DNA from: Deltaproteobacteria bacterium
Lineage (GTDB): Bacteria > Desulfobacterota > DSM-4660 > Desulfatiglandales > HGW-15
Assembly (NCBI GenBank): GCA_019307805.1
Contig: JAFDIX010000084.1
Coordinates: 1 to 9,818 of the forward strand
Length of the DNA: 9,818 nucleotides
Direction: 5' to 3'
Part shown: positions 1-6,742 of the stretch, piece after piece
Position numbering within the stretch: position 1 is the first letter of the stretch
Layout: each line of letters starts with the position of its first letter
Notes under the pieces: generated by a model
The model's database searches: none
Seen by the model: only the letters and a program-made list of their open reading frames with translations
Told to the model about the DNA's origin: nothing
Position numbers and translations under genes: made by a program

Positions 1-24
1 AAGTCTTCTCAATACCTCCCCCAT
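1..24 (-). CDS. Start of an unidentified gene running off the left edge
   Basis: Reading the minus strand, an ATG at 24-22 opens a frame (MGEVLRRL) that is still open at the window edge. A textbook Shine-Dalgarno AGGAGGT (31-37) lies six bases upstream, which is the main reason to call it. It starts 65 bp after the stop of the four-helix membrane protein on the same strand, with no hairpin terminator in between, so it is probably the next gene of the same operon. Eight codons are too few to suggest a function. Confidence 0.65.
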
Positions 25-89
25 GGATCCACCTCCTGTTTTTCTAAGCCTGTTTATGCCACTAAAAAAGCCGGTTTGGAGAGAATCGG

Positions 90-779
90 TCATTCCTTGC
101 TACGACTTAAAAGGCCTTTCAACCATGTGCCCAGCCACAATAATGCATATATGCCCAGAACCGAAGGGATGTAATAGATCACAAAAAGAAACACTCCGCC
201 GCCCGTCGGCATCTGCTCCTGGTCTGAGAAAAGACAAATTATGACAGCAGGTATTATTGCGAGCAGGAGAGAGTAATTGTTGTTTCTCCATTTTATGTGG
301 GCACTGTTTAATTGTTTCTCAAATTTCTTGCCAAGTCTTATGGTGTCATTGACGCTCAGGATCTTTTTCATGAGATCAGACCATCCCGCGACCGTTGGCA
401 GGATCAGGATGGAACCTGTCTTTGAGGCAATCTTAATATAGTTGCCCCCCTGCACCACCTTCATGGCTGTCAGATTTTCCAATTTTGTTTCAAACTGCCC
501 CCACGCCCTGCGGAAGATGATTTGAGTGTCCGCCACCACTATTTCACGGGCATGTCTCAAAAATGGAACCCAGAGCACCAGAAAGAGAGCTACGCCCGTC
601 AGTAGAATGCTTGCTAAAAGGGCACTTACACTGTCCATAAATGTCTCCATAAATAGACTCACTAAAGGCCAGAAAAAGGTAAAAGACAGCACTGTTATCG
701 CAAGGCGGGCCAGAAAGTCTACGAAGAATGATCCTCTAGACACCGGAAAGCGTTCGCAAGAGTCGTCGGGCATACCCAT
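90..779 (-). CDS. Four-helix inner-membrane protein with a PH-like soluble middle domain
   Basis: This 229-residue protein has no family I can name with certainty. Hydrophobic segments fall at about residues 23-45, 51-74, 169-184 and 195-220, giving two helical hairpins around a soluble middle (about 78-150). That middle alternates short beta-like strands (EIVVADTQIIFRR, GNYIKIASK, GSILILPT), as in bacterial PH-like (bPH2/YcxB-like) domains of membrane proteins; this comparison is from pattern only. The C-terminus is basic (KGLLSRSKE), which suits a cytoplasmic tail. The ATG at 779 is preceded by GGGAG six bases upstream; a second ATG two codons in is less well placed. It begins 48 bp after the GT9 glycosyltransferase stop and probably belongs to the same transcript, so a role at the membrane in the same surface-glycan process is a reasonable inference only. 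Confidence 0.8.
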   Translation of the reverse strand: MGMPDDSCERFPVSRGSFFVDFLARLAITVLSFTFFWPLVSLFMETFMDSVSALLASILLTGVALFLVLWVPFLRHAREIVVADTQIIFRRAWGQFETKLENLTAMKVVQGGNYIKIASKTGSILILPTVAGWSDLMKKILSVNDTIRLGKKFEKQLNSAHIKWRNNNYSLLLAIIPAVIICLFSDQEQMPTGGGVFLFVIYYIPSVLGIYALLWLGTWLKGLLSRSKE

Positions 780-827
780 GTTTTTCTCCCGGGCTACACT
801 AATAATTTCTACTATGAGGGCTGCTGC

Positions 828-1937
828 CTAACTTGAAAGGTCCTGCACACCCCCTGTTACACTGGAGAGCCAGTTTTTAATCTCTACAAATATGTTTTCG
901 GGCGGTATTTCGTAAAGGCACTTGGCGATGCCGTCGTTGTCATCACAGCCTGCCAGACCGCAGGGCACGCAGGGCATGTCCGCCTGGAACAGGGTGATGT
1001 TTCCATAGGTCTGAAGGGGTTTACTTTCATGGGCATGGGATTGCAGGGCATTGGACCAGGGGGCCCACTGATAGGGTTTTGTCGGTCCAAAAACGGCAAA
1101 TACCCTCTTGCCCAGTGCCGCTGCCATGTGCATATTCACCGTGTCCATCCCCACATACCCCATGGACAGGTCTGTCAGGACGGCAAACTCCTCGAAGGTC
1201 GTTTTCCCGATGAAATTGTGACAATGGGACAGGGCGGGTAGCTCCCCGGAGACCTGCAGATCCAGCGGGCCCTTGCCCCCGGTAATGATAATCGGGACAC
1301 CAAGGCTGTTCATGTCCTGAAGGAGTTTATCCCGCAATTCCCGAGGATAGATTTTAAACCCAAACCGGGCCACGGGATGGAATATGATAAAATCATCAAT
1401 ACCCTCTTCCTTGAGGAGCCCCCTAACCCGGGCCCTGGCCTGCTCTGAATACCGAAGAGTGACCTCCGCCCTGCCCCCCGGTATCTTCAGTATCTCCAAA
1501 GGTGCCAGATTGTTGAAAAGGATATGCCGATCCTGCCTGAAAACGTGGACATGGGTCAGAAGGACCCTTCGCCACCAGAGCCTGTTCCAGGTTTCTTCAG
1601 ATTCCCCGATCGATGTTCTGCCGGCCAGGAATGCGTACACATTGCTTCTGTCATTGGCAGTGAGGGATATGGCCAGATCGTATTTCCTGAAAATAGAACA
1701 AATAAATGCAAACTCTCTATGAAGAAATGCCCCGAATCCCTGCTCTCGCCATTTGTAGGAGTAGGTGCGTATGGCGTGAACATGCTTCAGCAGCTTTGCA
1801 ATCTCCAGGGTATCCTGATTCACCAACAGGTCAATCTCTGCCCGGGGGAAATTTTCATGCAACCCATTGATCAAGGGGGATGTCAGAAGAACATCGCCAT
1901 TGGATCTACGGATGATTATGAGAACGCGTTCAACCAT
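828..1937 (-). CDS. Glycosyltransferase family 9 (heptosyltransferase-like)
   Basis: Proteins of this family transfer heptose or a similar sugar from a nucleotide donor onto lipopolysaccharide core or another surface glycan at the cytoplasmic face of the inner membrane. The 369 residues match the usual length. The N-terminal Rossmann half begins VERVLIIIRRSNGDVLLTSP, with the GD-x-LL-x-x-P acceptor-side motif at 14-21. The C-terminal half has FHPVARFGFKIYP (186-198), IITGGKG (217-223) and the donor-site signature GMDTVNMHMAAALG (263-276), followed by VFAVFGPT. Near the end, four cysteines (323, 326, 331, 340; CVPCG...GC...KCL) resemble a pattern found in one subset of GT9 enzymes and could bind a metal. 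The ATG has GGAGGGG (1943-1949) five bases upstream. It follows the methyltransferase by 18 bp. The sugar and acceptor cannot be read from sequence; heptose is the family default. Confidence 0.93.
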   Translation of the reverse strand: MVERVLIIIRRSNGDVLLTSPLINGLHENFPRAEIDLLVNQDTLEIAKLLKHVHAIRTYSYKWREQGFGAFLHREFAFICSIFRKYDLAISLTANDRSNVYAFLAGRTSIGESEETWNRLWWRRVLLTHVHVFRQDRHILFNNLAPLEILKIPGGRAEVTLRYSEQARARVRGLLKEEGIDDFIIFHPVARFGFKIYPRELRDKLLQDMNSLGVPIIITGGKGPLDLQVSGELPALSHCHNFIGKTTFEEFAVLTDLSMGYVGMDTVNMHMAAALGKRVFAVFGPTKPYQWAPWSNALQSHAHESKPLQTYGNITLFQADMPCVPCGLAGCDDNDGIAKCLYEIPPENIFVEIKNWLSSVTGGVQDLSS

Positions 1938-1955
1938 GGAAACCCCTCCAGGGTC

Positions 1956-2999
1956 TTACTCCTTTCGTAGGAGGAATTCAAAATCAAGTCCGATGGTAAA
2001 GAAGGCGGGCAGCCTGTCCAGCACCTGGGACAACTGCCGCTGGTAGAAATAGAGCGGCCAGCTGCGAACGGGGTTGTAACGTTTTTCCATTTCCCGGGAG
2101 ACCTGCTCAAAGAGCCTCTGAAAATGGTCTTCTTTGCCATGGGGGAGTTCCGGCCTGTCCGGACGTACAATGTCCTGTCTCTTGATCGTCTTGAGGGTTT
2201 TCCTTTTCCGGGGCAATATCCCCAAAGCCCGAAGCCCCCTGCGAATACTTATATTCCGCATGGACACACATTCAAATCCAGTCTCAGAGAACAGGCCCAA
2301 CAGATGATCTTTGGTGAAAAAGGAGAGGTGTCCCTGCTCCATGAGCGGCAGCTCATCCCTCCCCGCATCCCTGCTCGCCCGGCCCAGGTCTTGAAGCGGT
2401 CTGAGGTTTGCCTCGCCGTTGGGCGTTATCAGCCACAAATAGCCCCCCTGCCTCAGGATCCGGCTTGATTCCAGAAGGTGTTCCCGGGGATGGGTGACAT
2501 GCTCCAGAAGATCCTTCTGAATAATGAAATCAAAATGTTCACTGGGATAGTGTGCCTCCTGCAGGGTACCGCAGGCCACGTCCAGGCCGTACATCTTCCG
2601 GGCAAAATAGGCTGCAAAGGGTGACACATCAAGACCCTGAACATAGAGGGAGGTATAGCGTTTCAGGGCATGCAACAGGAAGCCCAGTGCACAACCGATT
2701 TCCAGGAGCCTTCCCTGGGGCGGTATCAGCCGCCGGATCCGTTTCGCAAGAAAGTAGGCGACCCGTTCATAGCGCTGGGCTTGCCGGTCATAATCGCAGT
2801 AACCAATGTCTTCCGCGGAATCAAAGTATTCATCCGGATAGATAAGGGCGAGTTCTTCCCGCGTCAACCGTGGCCGGATTTGACGAAAGCCGCAGGATTC
2901 GCACTGGTGCACCCAGACGGTCAGCACCCCCAGCAGGCTTACTTCCAGGAGAGGAGACATGCTGTCGGCGGCTTTACAGATATCGCATGCATCGGCCAT
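1956..2999 (-). CDS. SAM-dependent methyltransferase with N-terminal zinc ribbon
   Basis: This is a class I methyltransferase of 347 residues. Two CxxC pairs near the N-terminus (CDIC at 5-8, CESCGF from 33) form a probable zinc ribbon, an arrangement common in methyltransferases of surface-sugar pathways. The SAM-binding core follows: motif I LLEIGCALGFLL (98-109), the acidic end of strand two in GLDVS (122-126), LLEHVTHP (164-171), LRQGGYLWLITPN (182-194) and HLSFFT (224-229). The C-terminal third is basic and then aromatic, without a motif I know. I chose the ATG at 2999; a TTG one codon upstream (3002) is also in frame. With the ATG, the start shares one base with the stop of the PilZ-like gene (TGATG), which indicates translational coupling. 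Between a PilZ-like protein and a GT9 enzyme, it most likely methylates a glycan or glycolipid; the target is unknown. Confidence 0.9.
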   Translation of the reverse strand: MADACDICKAADSMSPLLEVSLLGVLTVWVHQCESCGFRQIRPRLTREELALIYPDEYFDSAEDIGYCDYDRQAQRYERVAYFLAKRIRRLIPPQGRLLEIGCALGFLLHALKRYTSLYVQGLDVSPFAAYFARKMYGLDVACGTLQEAHYPSEHFDFIIQKDLLEHVTHPREHLLESSRILRQGGYLWLITPNGEANLRPLQDLGRASRDAGRDELPLMEQGHLSFFTKDHLLGLFSETGFECVSMRNISIRRGLRALGILPRKRKTLKTIKRQDIVRPDRPELPHGKEDHFQRLFEQVSREMEKRYNPVRSWPLYFYQRQLSQVLDRLPAFFTIGLDFEFLLRKE

Positions 3000-3328
3000 C
3001 AAACGTCATGGGCCTCGACCCCGAGGCTATAGCACCCCTTGAACTTGCCCTCCTTGATCGCACTAATGTGCCTCACGACCCCATTGGACTTGATTTGGGC
3101 ACCCGCGCCGAAAAAGGACAGGTCCTTTAGTTCATCTCCCTCTTTGATGATGTTGAGAAGATCAAAATCGTCTGGTGTCACCAGGATCGCCAGTCCTTCC
3201 CGGGAGCTGTCCATAAGGTTGAGTTTCCACACTTCATATCGGTTAGGGCCCCTGTCAACTCTGAATTCAACCAGGGTGAACTCAGGCCGTTCAAAAGTAA
3301 ATCTCTCGTTGTCTCGGTCTATTGCCAT
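2999..3328 (-). CDS. PilZ-like domain protein (possible c-di-GMP receptor)
   Basis: A 109-residue single-domain protein. PilZ domains bind cyclic di-GMP through an N-terminal RxxxR and a later D/NxSxxG on adjacent strands. Here DSSREG (40-45) fits DxSxxG exactly, and the strands around it (YEVWKLNLMDSS, GLAILVTP) and at the end (GVVRHISAIKEG...CYSLGVE) follow the PilZ barrel order. The arginine motif is less clear: R5-DNE-R9 has the right spacing, but the expected position just before the first strand is RFTFERP, where the arginines are one residue too far apart. Cyclic-di-GMP binding is therefore plausible but not certain. The ATG is preceded by GGGAG (3335-3339) six bases upstream. Its stop overlaps the methyltransferase start by one base, and it begins 22 bp after the secreted protein gene. 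It could control the glycan enzymes encoded with it. Confidence 0.72.
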   Translation of the reverse strand: MAIDRDNERFTFERPEFTLVEFRVDRGPNRYEVWKLNLMDSSREGLAILVTPDDFDLLNIIKEGDELKDLSFFGAGAQIKSNGVVRHISAIKEGKFKGCYSLGVEAHDV

Positions 3329-3350
3329 TTTCGACTCCCGGGAAAATGCC

Positions 3351-3911
3351 CTACTTACTATTCTTTTTTAAAAGCATGACAGCTTCTTTAATGACCTGAC
3401 CATTGATCTCAAAAATGGTAGTGCTTTTCTCCAGCATTGCCCTGTGCAGGGCCTTCTCCTTACTGAAAGCCTTTCTCTCCACCAGGGTCTCCGCCAGGAT
3501 GCAGATCTCCCTTACAGATTGGATGGATATACCTACAGACTTCAAGTATTTGGCTATCTGGTCAGTGCAGACCCTGGGGCACACCAGATCGACGGCATGC
3601 TTTATGACCCGTATATCCAGCGGCTTTGAGGGGTAGCGCTCTTCCCAGAGCAGTTCGATCTGTCTTGCCAGGGCTTCGCATCGGTTGGATTCTTCTTGAT
3701 ATTCCTCTTTATAGATCCTTGCCTCAGTGCAAATCCGGCTGACATCGCCCGGGGAAAACCCGATTGATTTCAGATAACCCCTCACCTTGCTGTTGCAGAC
3801 GTCGTTTTTCGCTTCCCCGGAAGCGGGATAATTCAAACCACAGAACAGTACCACGAAGATGAGAAGCAGGCCCGGTGCACACAGGCATCTCTCTTTATTT
3901 CCCAATCCCAT
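3351..3911 (-). CDS. Secreted or periplasmic protein with a tandem duplicated domain
   Basis: The product is 186 residues from the ATG at 3911 (an in-frame TTG at 3920 would add three). A basic start (MGLGNKERC) and a hydrophobic run (about 13-29) ending in PASG make a Sec signal peptide with likely cleavage after A-S-G near residue 32. No good lipobox precedes Cys24. The mature part is one domain of about 70 residues present twice: copy 1 at about 38-110, copy 2 at about 114-181. Each starts V-C, has YLKS seven residues after that Cys, has a second Cys exactly 22 residues after the first (39/61 and 115/137), and ends with VIK(H/E)AV. Both are rich in charged helices. Copy 2 is about five residues shorter. 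The conserved pairs may form disulfides. I do not recognise the family. It is the first gene of the minus-strand operon. Confidence 0.82.
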   Translation of the reverse strand: MGLGNKERCLCAPGLLLIFVVLFCGLNYPASGEAKNDVCNSKVRGYLKSIGFSPGDVSRICTEARIYKEEYQEESNRCEALARQIELLWEERYPSKPLDIRVIKHAVDLVCPRVCTDQIAKYLKSVGISIQSVREICILAETLVERKAFSKEKALHRAMLEKSTTIFEINGQVIKEAVMLLKKNSK

Positions 3912-3918
3912 GGATGAC

Positions 3919-3947
3919 AAAATATGTTACCCCGGGTGGCCTGTCAA
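3919..3947 (-). promoter_or_regulatory. Sigma-70-type promoter of the surface-glycan operon
   Basis: On the minus strand a perfect -35 TTGACA (3947-3942) is followed, after 17 bases, by a -10 TATTTT (3924-3919; four of six consensus bases). The predicted transcription start is near 3912, one or two bases before the ATG at 3911. No Shine-Dalgarno is visible ahead of that ATG, so the transcript would be leaderless or nearly so. The box spacing is ideal; the leaderless reading is inferred. Confidence 0.6.
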
Positions 3948-4088
3948 TAAAAGAAAGCACGGAAGGTCTCCTCTCGTCTTGATCATTGATAAGGGCAGGA
4001 TATTTGTTGCTTGAATGCCGATCGATTCTTGCGTATGCTTCTCTATTATAATAACAATGTGCCAAGGGCACACACATCAACGATAGTT

Positions 4089-4114
4089 CACTTTAGATCA
4101 CTTCACACTTTAGA
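4089..4114 (+). repeat. 9-bp direct repeat in the divergent region
   Basis: CACTTTAGA occurs at 4089-4097 and again at 4106-4114, a period of 17 bp. This lies upstream of the hydrolase/CoA-ligase operon where an activator could bind, but the repeat is short and no regulator gene is present nearby. Function is speculative. Confidence 0.35.
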
Positions 4115-4176
4115 CACGTCATATTGTCGCCTTTGCATGGATAACCTGTTCATTTTGTCCAAATCCTGAAGATAAA

Positions 4177-4194
4177 TTTTGTTTAACAACAAAA
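4177..4194. promoter_or_regulatory. Dyad, possible operator ahead of the hydrolase operon
   Basis: TTTTGTT (4177-4183) and AACAAAA (4188-4194) form a perfect 7-bp inverted repeat around a 4-base centre TAAC. It ends eight bases before the Shine-Dalgarno of the hydrolase gene, a position where a repressor would block transcription or an RNA hairpin would influence translation. The AT-rich stem is weak as RNA, so a protein-binding operator is the better guess. Confidence 0.4.
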
Positions 4195-4215
4195 CAAAGA
4201 AGGGAGGAAGTAGAA

Positions 4216-5142
4216 ATGAGAAAGGACGTCGAGTTTAAGAGTGATGGTGTAACCTGCCGTGGTTGGCTCTACACACCCGATCAGGGCAAAGGACCCTTTC
4301 CAGTGGTCGTCATGGCCGGTGGCTGGTGTTATGTCAAGGAAATCGTGATGCCCCACTACGCCGACTTTTTCGTCAAGGCCGGCCTGGCCGCACTCCTGTT
4401 TGATTATCGTTGTTTTGGCGAAAGTGATGGGGAACCCCGCCAACATCTTAATCCCCATGATCAGATCGAAGATTATAAAAATGCCATAAGCTTCGCAGAA
4501 ACGCTCCCTGAAGTAGATTCAAACCGCATCGGCATATGGGGCATCTCCTACAGCGGCGGTCATGTATTAATTGCGGGTGCCACGGATCCGAGGGTCAAGT
4601 GTATCGTGTCCACCATTCCGGTGGTGAATGGTTTTGAAACCCAGAAGCAAGTCCATGGTTCGGTGAATTTCCGAAAGCTCATGGAAACCATTATGGAGGA
4701 CAGGAGGAACAGGTTCCAGGACGAAACCAAGCGTGGGTATATTGACATGGCTGCCCCTGATCCAAACAAAACCCTTAGCACATGGCCCTTCAAGGAGACT
4801 TACGATGCCTTCATGGATATCAAGGAAAAAGAGGCCCCAAACCATGAACATCGCAGCACCATCGAATCTAACGAACTGTTGCTTTCCTATAGCGTCTTTC
4901 CCTTTCTGCGCAGAATCCTCAATATCCCCACGCTGATGCTGGTCGCCGAAGGAGACGACATCACGACCTGGGATCTTGAAATCCAGGCATTCAATGAAAT
5001 AGCCACGGCTCAAAAAAAGCTCTTCATCATTCAAGGCACAACACACATGAAACTCTACTCAAATCTATCGAAACTTGAAATAGGCGCCAGAGAGGCCACA
5101 AGCTGGCAGGTTGAGCACCTGATCAAAGCCTATGTTTGTTAA
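4216..5142 (+). CDS. Alpha/beta hydrolase (esterase/thioesterase-like, YcjY-type)
   Basis: A 308-residue cytoplasmic hydrolase without a signal peptide. The fold shows in order: a lead strand FPVVVMAGG (28-36, probable oxyanion region), LAALLFDYRCFGESDGEPR (58-75), the nucleophile elbow RIGIWGISYSGGH (104-116), the acid turn VAEGDDITTWD (243-253) and the histidine GTTHMKLY (274-281). The likely triad is Ser111 (by the usual GxSx spacing; Ser113 in SxSGG is the alternative), Asp247 or Asp248, and His277. A region of about 80 residues (145-225), helical and charged, forms a lid-like insert between nucleophile and acid. The start has GGGAGGA at 4202-4208. Its last 11 bases overlap the start of the acyl-CoA ligase, so the two are co-translated. 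It may release a carboxylic acid that the ligase then activates; the substrate is unknown. Confidence 0.9.
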   Translation: MRKDVEFKSDGVTCRGWLYTPDQGKGPFPVVVMAGGWCYVKEIVMPHYADFFVKAGLAALLFDYRCFGESDGEPRQHLNPHDQIEDYKNAISFAETLPEVDSNRIGIWGISYSGGHVLIAGATDPRVKCIVSTIPVVNGFETQKQVHGSVNFRKLMETIMEDRRNRFQDETKRGYIDMAAPDPNKTLSTWPFKETYDAFMDIKEKEAPNHEHRSTIESNELLLSYSVFPFLRRILNIPTLMLVAEGDDITTWDLEIQAFNEIATAQKKLFIIQGTTHMKLYSNLSKLEIGAREATSWQVEHLIKAYVC

Positions 5143-6721
5143 CTTCACCCAACGCTATTTTCTCCGCCGTGCCCTGAAGCTCTACGGAAACAAGATTGGT
5201 GTCGTTGACGGTCCTTTGAGATTAACCTATCGGGAATTTGATGAGCGGGTGAACCGGCTTTCCAATGCCCTGCTGGACAGGGCGGTCAAACCAGGGGATC
5301 GCATTGCCATCATTGAATCCAATTCCCACTATCTTCTCGAAGCGCTCTACGGAATCATTCACATAGGTGCGGTTATTGTCACGATTAATATAAGGCTCTT
5401 CCCCCGGGAGATTCTGCACATTCTCAATGATTGTGAGGCCAAAGTTCTTCTCTTCCATGAGGAATATCTCCCTCTGGTCGAAGATCTCAAAGATCAATTA
5501 CAGCACGTCAAAGAATTTTTTGTTATATCCGAGGGAAAGGAACCCCCCTGGGGCGCTGATTACGAAAATACCATGAACCATGCCTCACCTGTGGCTCCCC
5601 CGGAGCCGGAGGTGGATGAAAATGCCCTTGCACAGCTCTTCTATACCAGCGGAACCACGGGAAACCCCAAGGGTGTTATGCTCTCCCAGCGCCACATATA
5701 CGGGAATGCCATTACCTGCATCATCTCCGCCCAGTTGACCGATGCAGATACTTTCCTGCACCTCATTCCAATGTTTCATGTCAATGGCTGGGGGACTCCA
5801 CAGGCCGTGACCTGCATGGGGGGCTGCCATGTCATGCTGCGCCAGTTTGATCCGGAGGTCATTTTCAAGCTGATTGAGCAGGAACGGATAACCAAATTTT
5901 TTGCCGTAGGCACCATGATGAATATCCTGATGAATCACGAATCCATCGGCAACCATGATTTTGAGAGCCTTGAAATGATCCTTATTGGCGGGGCACCCGC
6001 TGCTCCTATGATGATAAAGGAGGCTGAAAAAATATTCGGTTGCGACTGCCATGCGGGTTACGGAATGACCGAGGCCGGCCCCATCCTCACGGCCTCCATT
6101 CCCAAGGATCACCTGGAGGGCCAATCAGATAACGAGAGGTGGGAGAGGCTGGCCAAAACAGGTCTCGAGGCTGTGGGGGTTGAACTCCGGATCATGGGAG
6201 AGGACGGGAAAGAGGTGTCCAGTGATGGCCGGCAGATAGGAGAGATCGTTGCTCGATCAAACAATATCATGCTGGGTTATTGGAATTTGCCTGAAGAGAC
6301 TGAAAAGTCCTTCACTCAGGATGGGTGGTTCCGCACCGGCGATATGGCGACCATTGACCCGGAGGGTTATATATCCATAGTGGACAGAAAGAAGGATGTC
6401 ATTATCAGCGGTGGGGAGAATATAGCCTCCATAGAGGTTGAGAGGGCCATCCTTGCCCATTCTTCTGTTCTGGAGGTTGCCGTCATTGGCGTCCCTGACG
6501 AGAAATGGGGGGAGGTCCCCAAGGCCATCATCGTACTAAAACCGGGAAAAGACGTCGCAGAAAAGGACTTGAGCCAACACTGCCAAAAACATCTTTCCCG
6601 ATTCAAGATCCCAAAGTCTTTTGATTTTGTAGAAAGCCTGCCCAAGAGCGGCACATCGAAGATTTTGAAAAGAGAACTCAGGGAGAGATACTGGAAAGGA
6701 CTTAAAAAGAGAGTCCACTAG
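5132..6721 (+). CDS. AMP-forming acyl-CoA synthetase (ANL superfamily)
   Basis: The enzyme activates a carboxylic acid with ATP to an acyl-adenylate and then to the CoA thioester. All core motifs are present in its 529 residues: phosphate loop YTSGTTGNPKG (171-181), the IPMFHVNGWG acyl-pocket stretch (212-221), YGMTEAGP (310-317), the ribose-binding WFRTGD (399-404), hinge VDRKKD (417-422), the CoA-site ISGGENI (425-431) and the C-terminal catalytic lysine in SGTSKILKRELRE (Lys510). Length and motif set fit the medium/long-chain fatty-acyl or related aryl-acid ligases. The start at 5132 is inside the end of the hydrolase gene (11-bp overlap) and has no evident Shine-Dalgarno, so translation probably depends on the upstream gene. 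The opening (FLRRALKLYGNKIGVVDG) is a normal N-terminus for this group. Chain length or ring preference cannot be told. No clear terminator follows; the MITE-like repeat begins 21 bp later. Confidence 0.95.
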   Translation: MFVNFTQRYFLRRALKLYGNKIGVVDGPLRLTYREFDERVNRLSNALLDRAVKPGDRIAIIESNSHYLLEALYGIIHIGAVIVTINIRLFPREILHILNDCEAKVLLFHEEYLPLVEDLKDQLQHVKEFFVISEGKEPPWGADYENTMNHASPVAPPEPEVDENALAQLFYTSGTTGNPKGVMLSQRHIYGNAITCIISAQLTDADTFLHLIPMFHVNGWGTPQAVTCMGGCHVMLRQFDPEVIFKLIEQERITKFFAVGTMMNILMNHESIGNHDFESLEMILIGGAPAAPMMIKEAEKIFGCDCHAGYGMTEAGPILTASIPKDHLEGQSDNERWERLAKTGLEAVGVELRIMGEDGKEVSSDGRQIGEIVARSNNIMLGYWNLPEETEKSFTQDGWFRTGDMATIDPEGYISIVDRKKDVIISGGENIASIEVERAILAHSSVLEVAVIGVPDEKWGEVPKAIIVLKPGKDVAEKDLSQHCQKHLSRFKIPKSFDFVESLPKSGTSKILKRELRERYWKGLKKRVH

Positions 6722-6742
6722 GAGTCTTCTAGCCCGTAGGAG

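Larger units (their letters stand above)
3912..4215. other. Divergent intergenic region between the two operons
   Basis: These 304 bp separate the leftward glycan operon from the rightward hydrolase operon. They contain the leftward promoter (3919-3947), a 9-bp direct repeat (4089-4114), a 7-bp dyad (4177-4194) and the Shine-Dalgarno GGGAGGA (4202-4208) of the hydrolase gene. A perfect TATAAT at 4047-4052 reads rightward but has no matching -35, and the best hexamers closer to the hydrolase gene (about GATAAA at 4171-4176) are weak, so I cannot name the rightward promoter. I see no further gene or RNA structure. Confidence 0.6.

Noticed and set aside
1524..1970. Plus-strand frame of 148 codons across the GT9 gene and its upstream gap
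   Set aside because: Antisense to a strongly supported gene and without domain or ribosome binding site.
2997..3002. TTG at 3002 as methyltransferase start
   Set aside because: The ATG one codon later gives the standard TGATG coupling with the PilZ-like gene; the TTG offers no advantage.
4047..4052. Perfect TATAAT reading rightward
   Set aside because: No -35-like hexamer at 16-18 bp and no extended -10; an isolated hexamer in AT-rich DNA is expected by chance.
4045..4068. TTGGCACATTGTTA on the minus strand as a sigma-54 site
   Set aside because: The -24 GG is present, but the position ten bases on is TT rather than GC, so the -12 element is missing.
3895..4080. Minus-strand 61-codon frame upstream of the secreted protein gene
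   Set aside because: It runs through the promoter and the next start in another frame, without initiation signals or a protein-like pattern.
4567..5046. Minus-strand frame of 159 codons inside the hydrolase
   Set aside because: Antisense shadow of a gene with a clear catalytic triad; no recognisable protein pattern.
5585..6124. Minus-strand frame of 179 codons inside the acyl-CoA ligase
   Set aside because: It lies fully antisense to a gene with complete family motifs, shows no domain and has no initiation signals.
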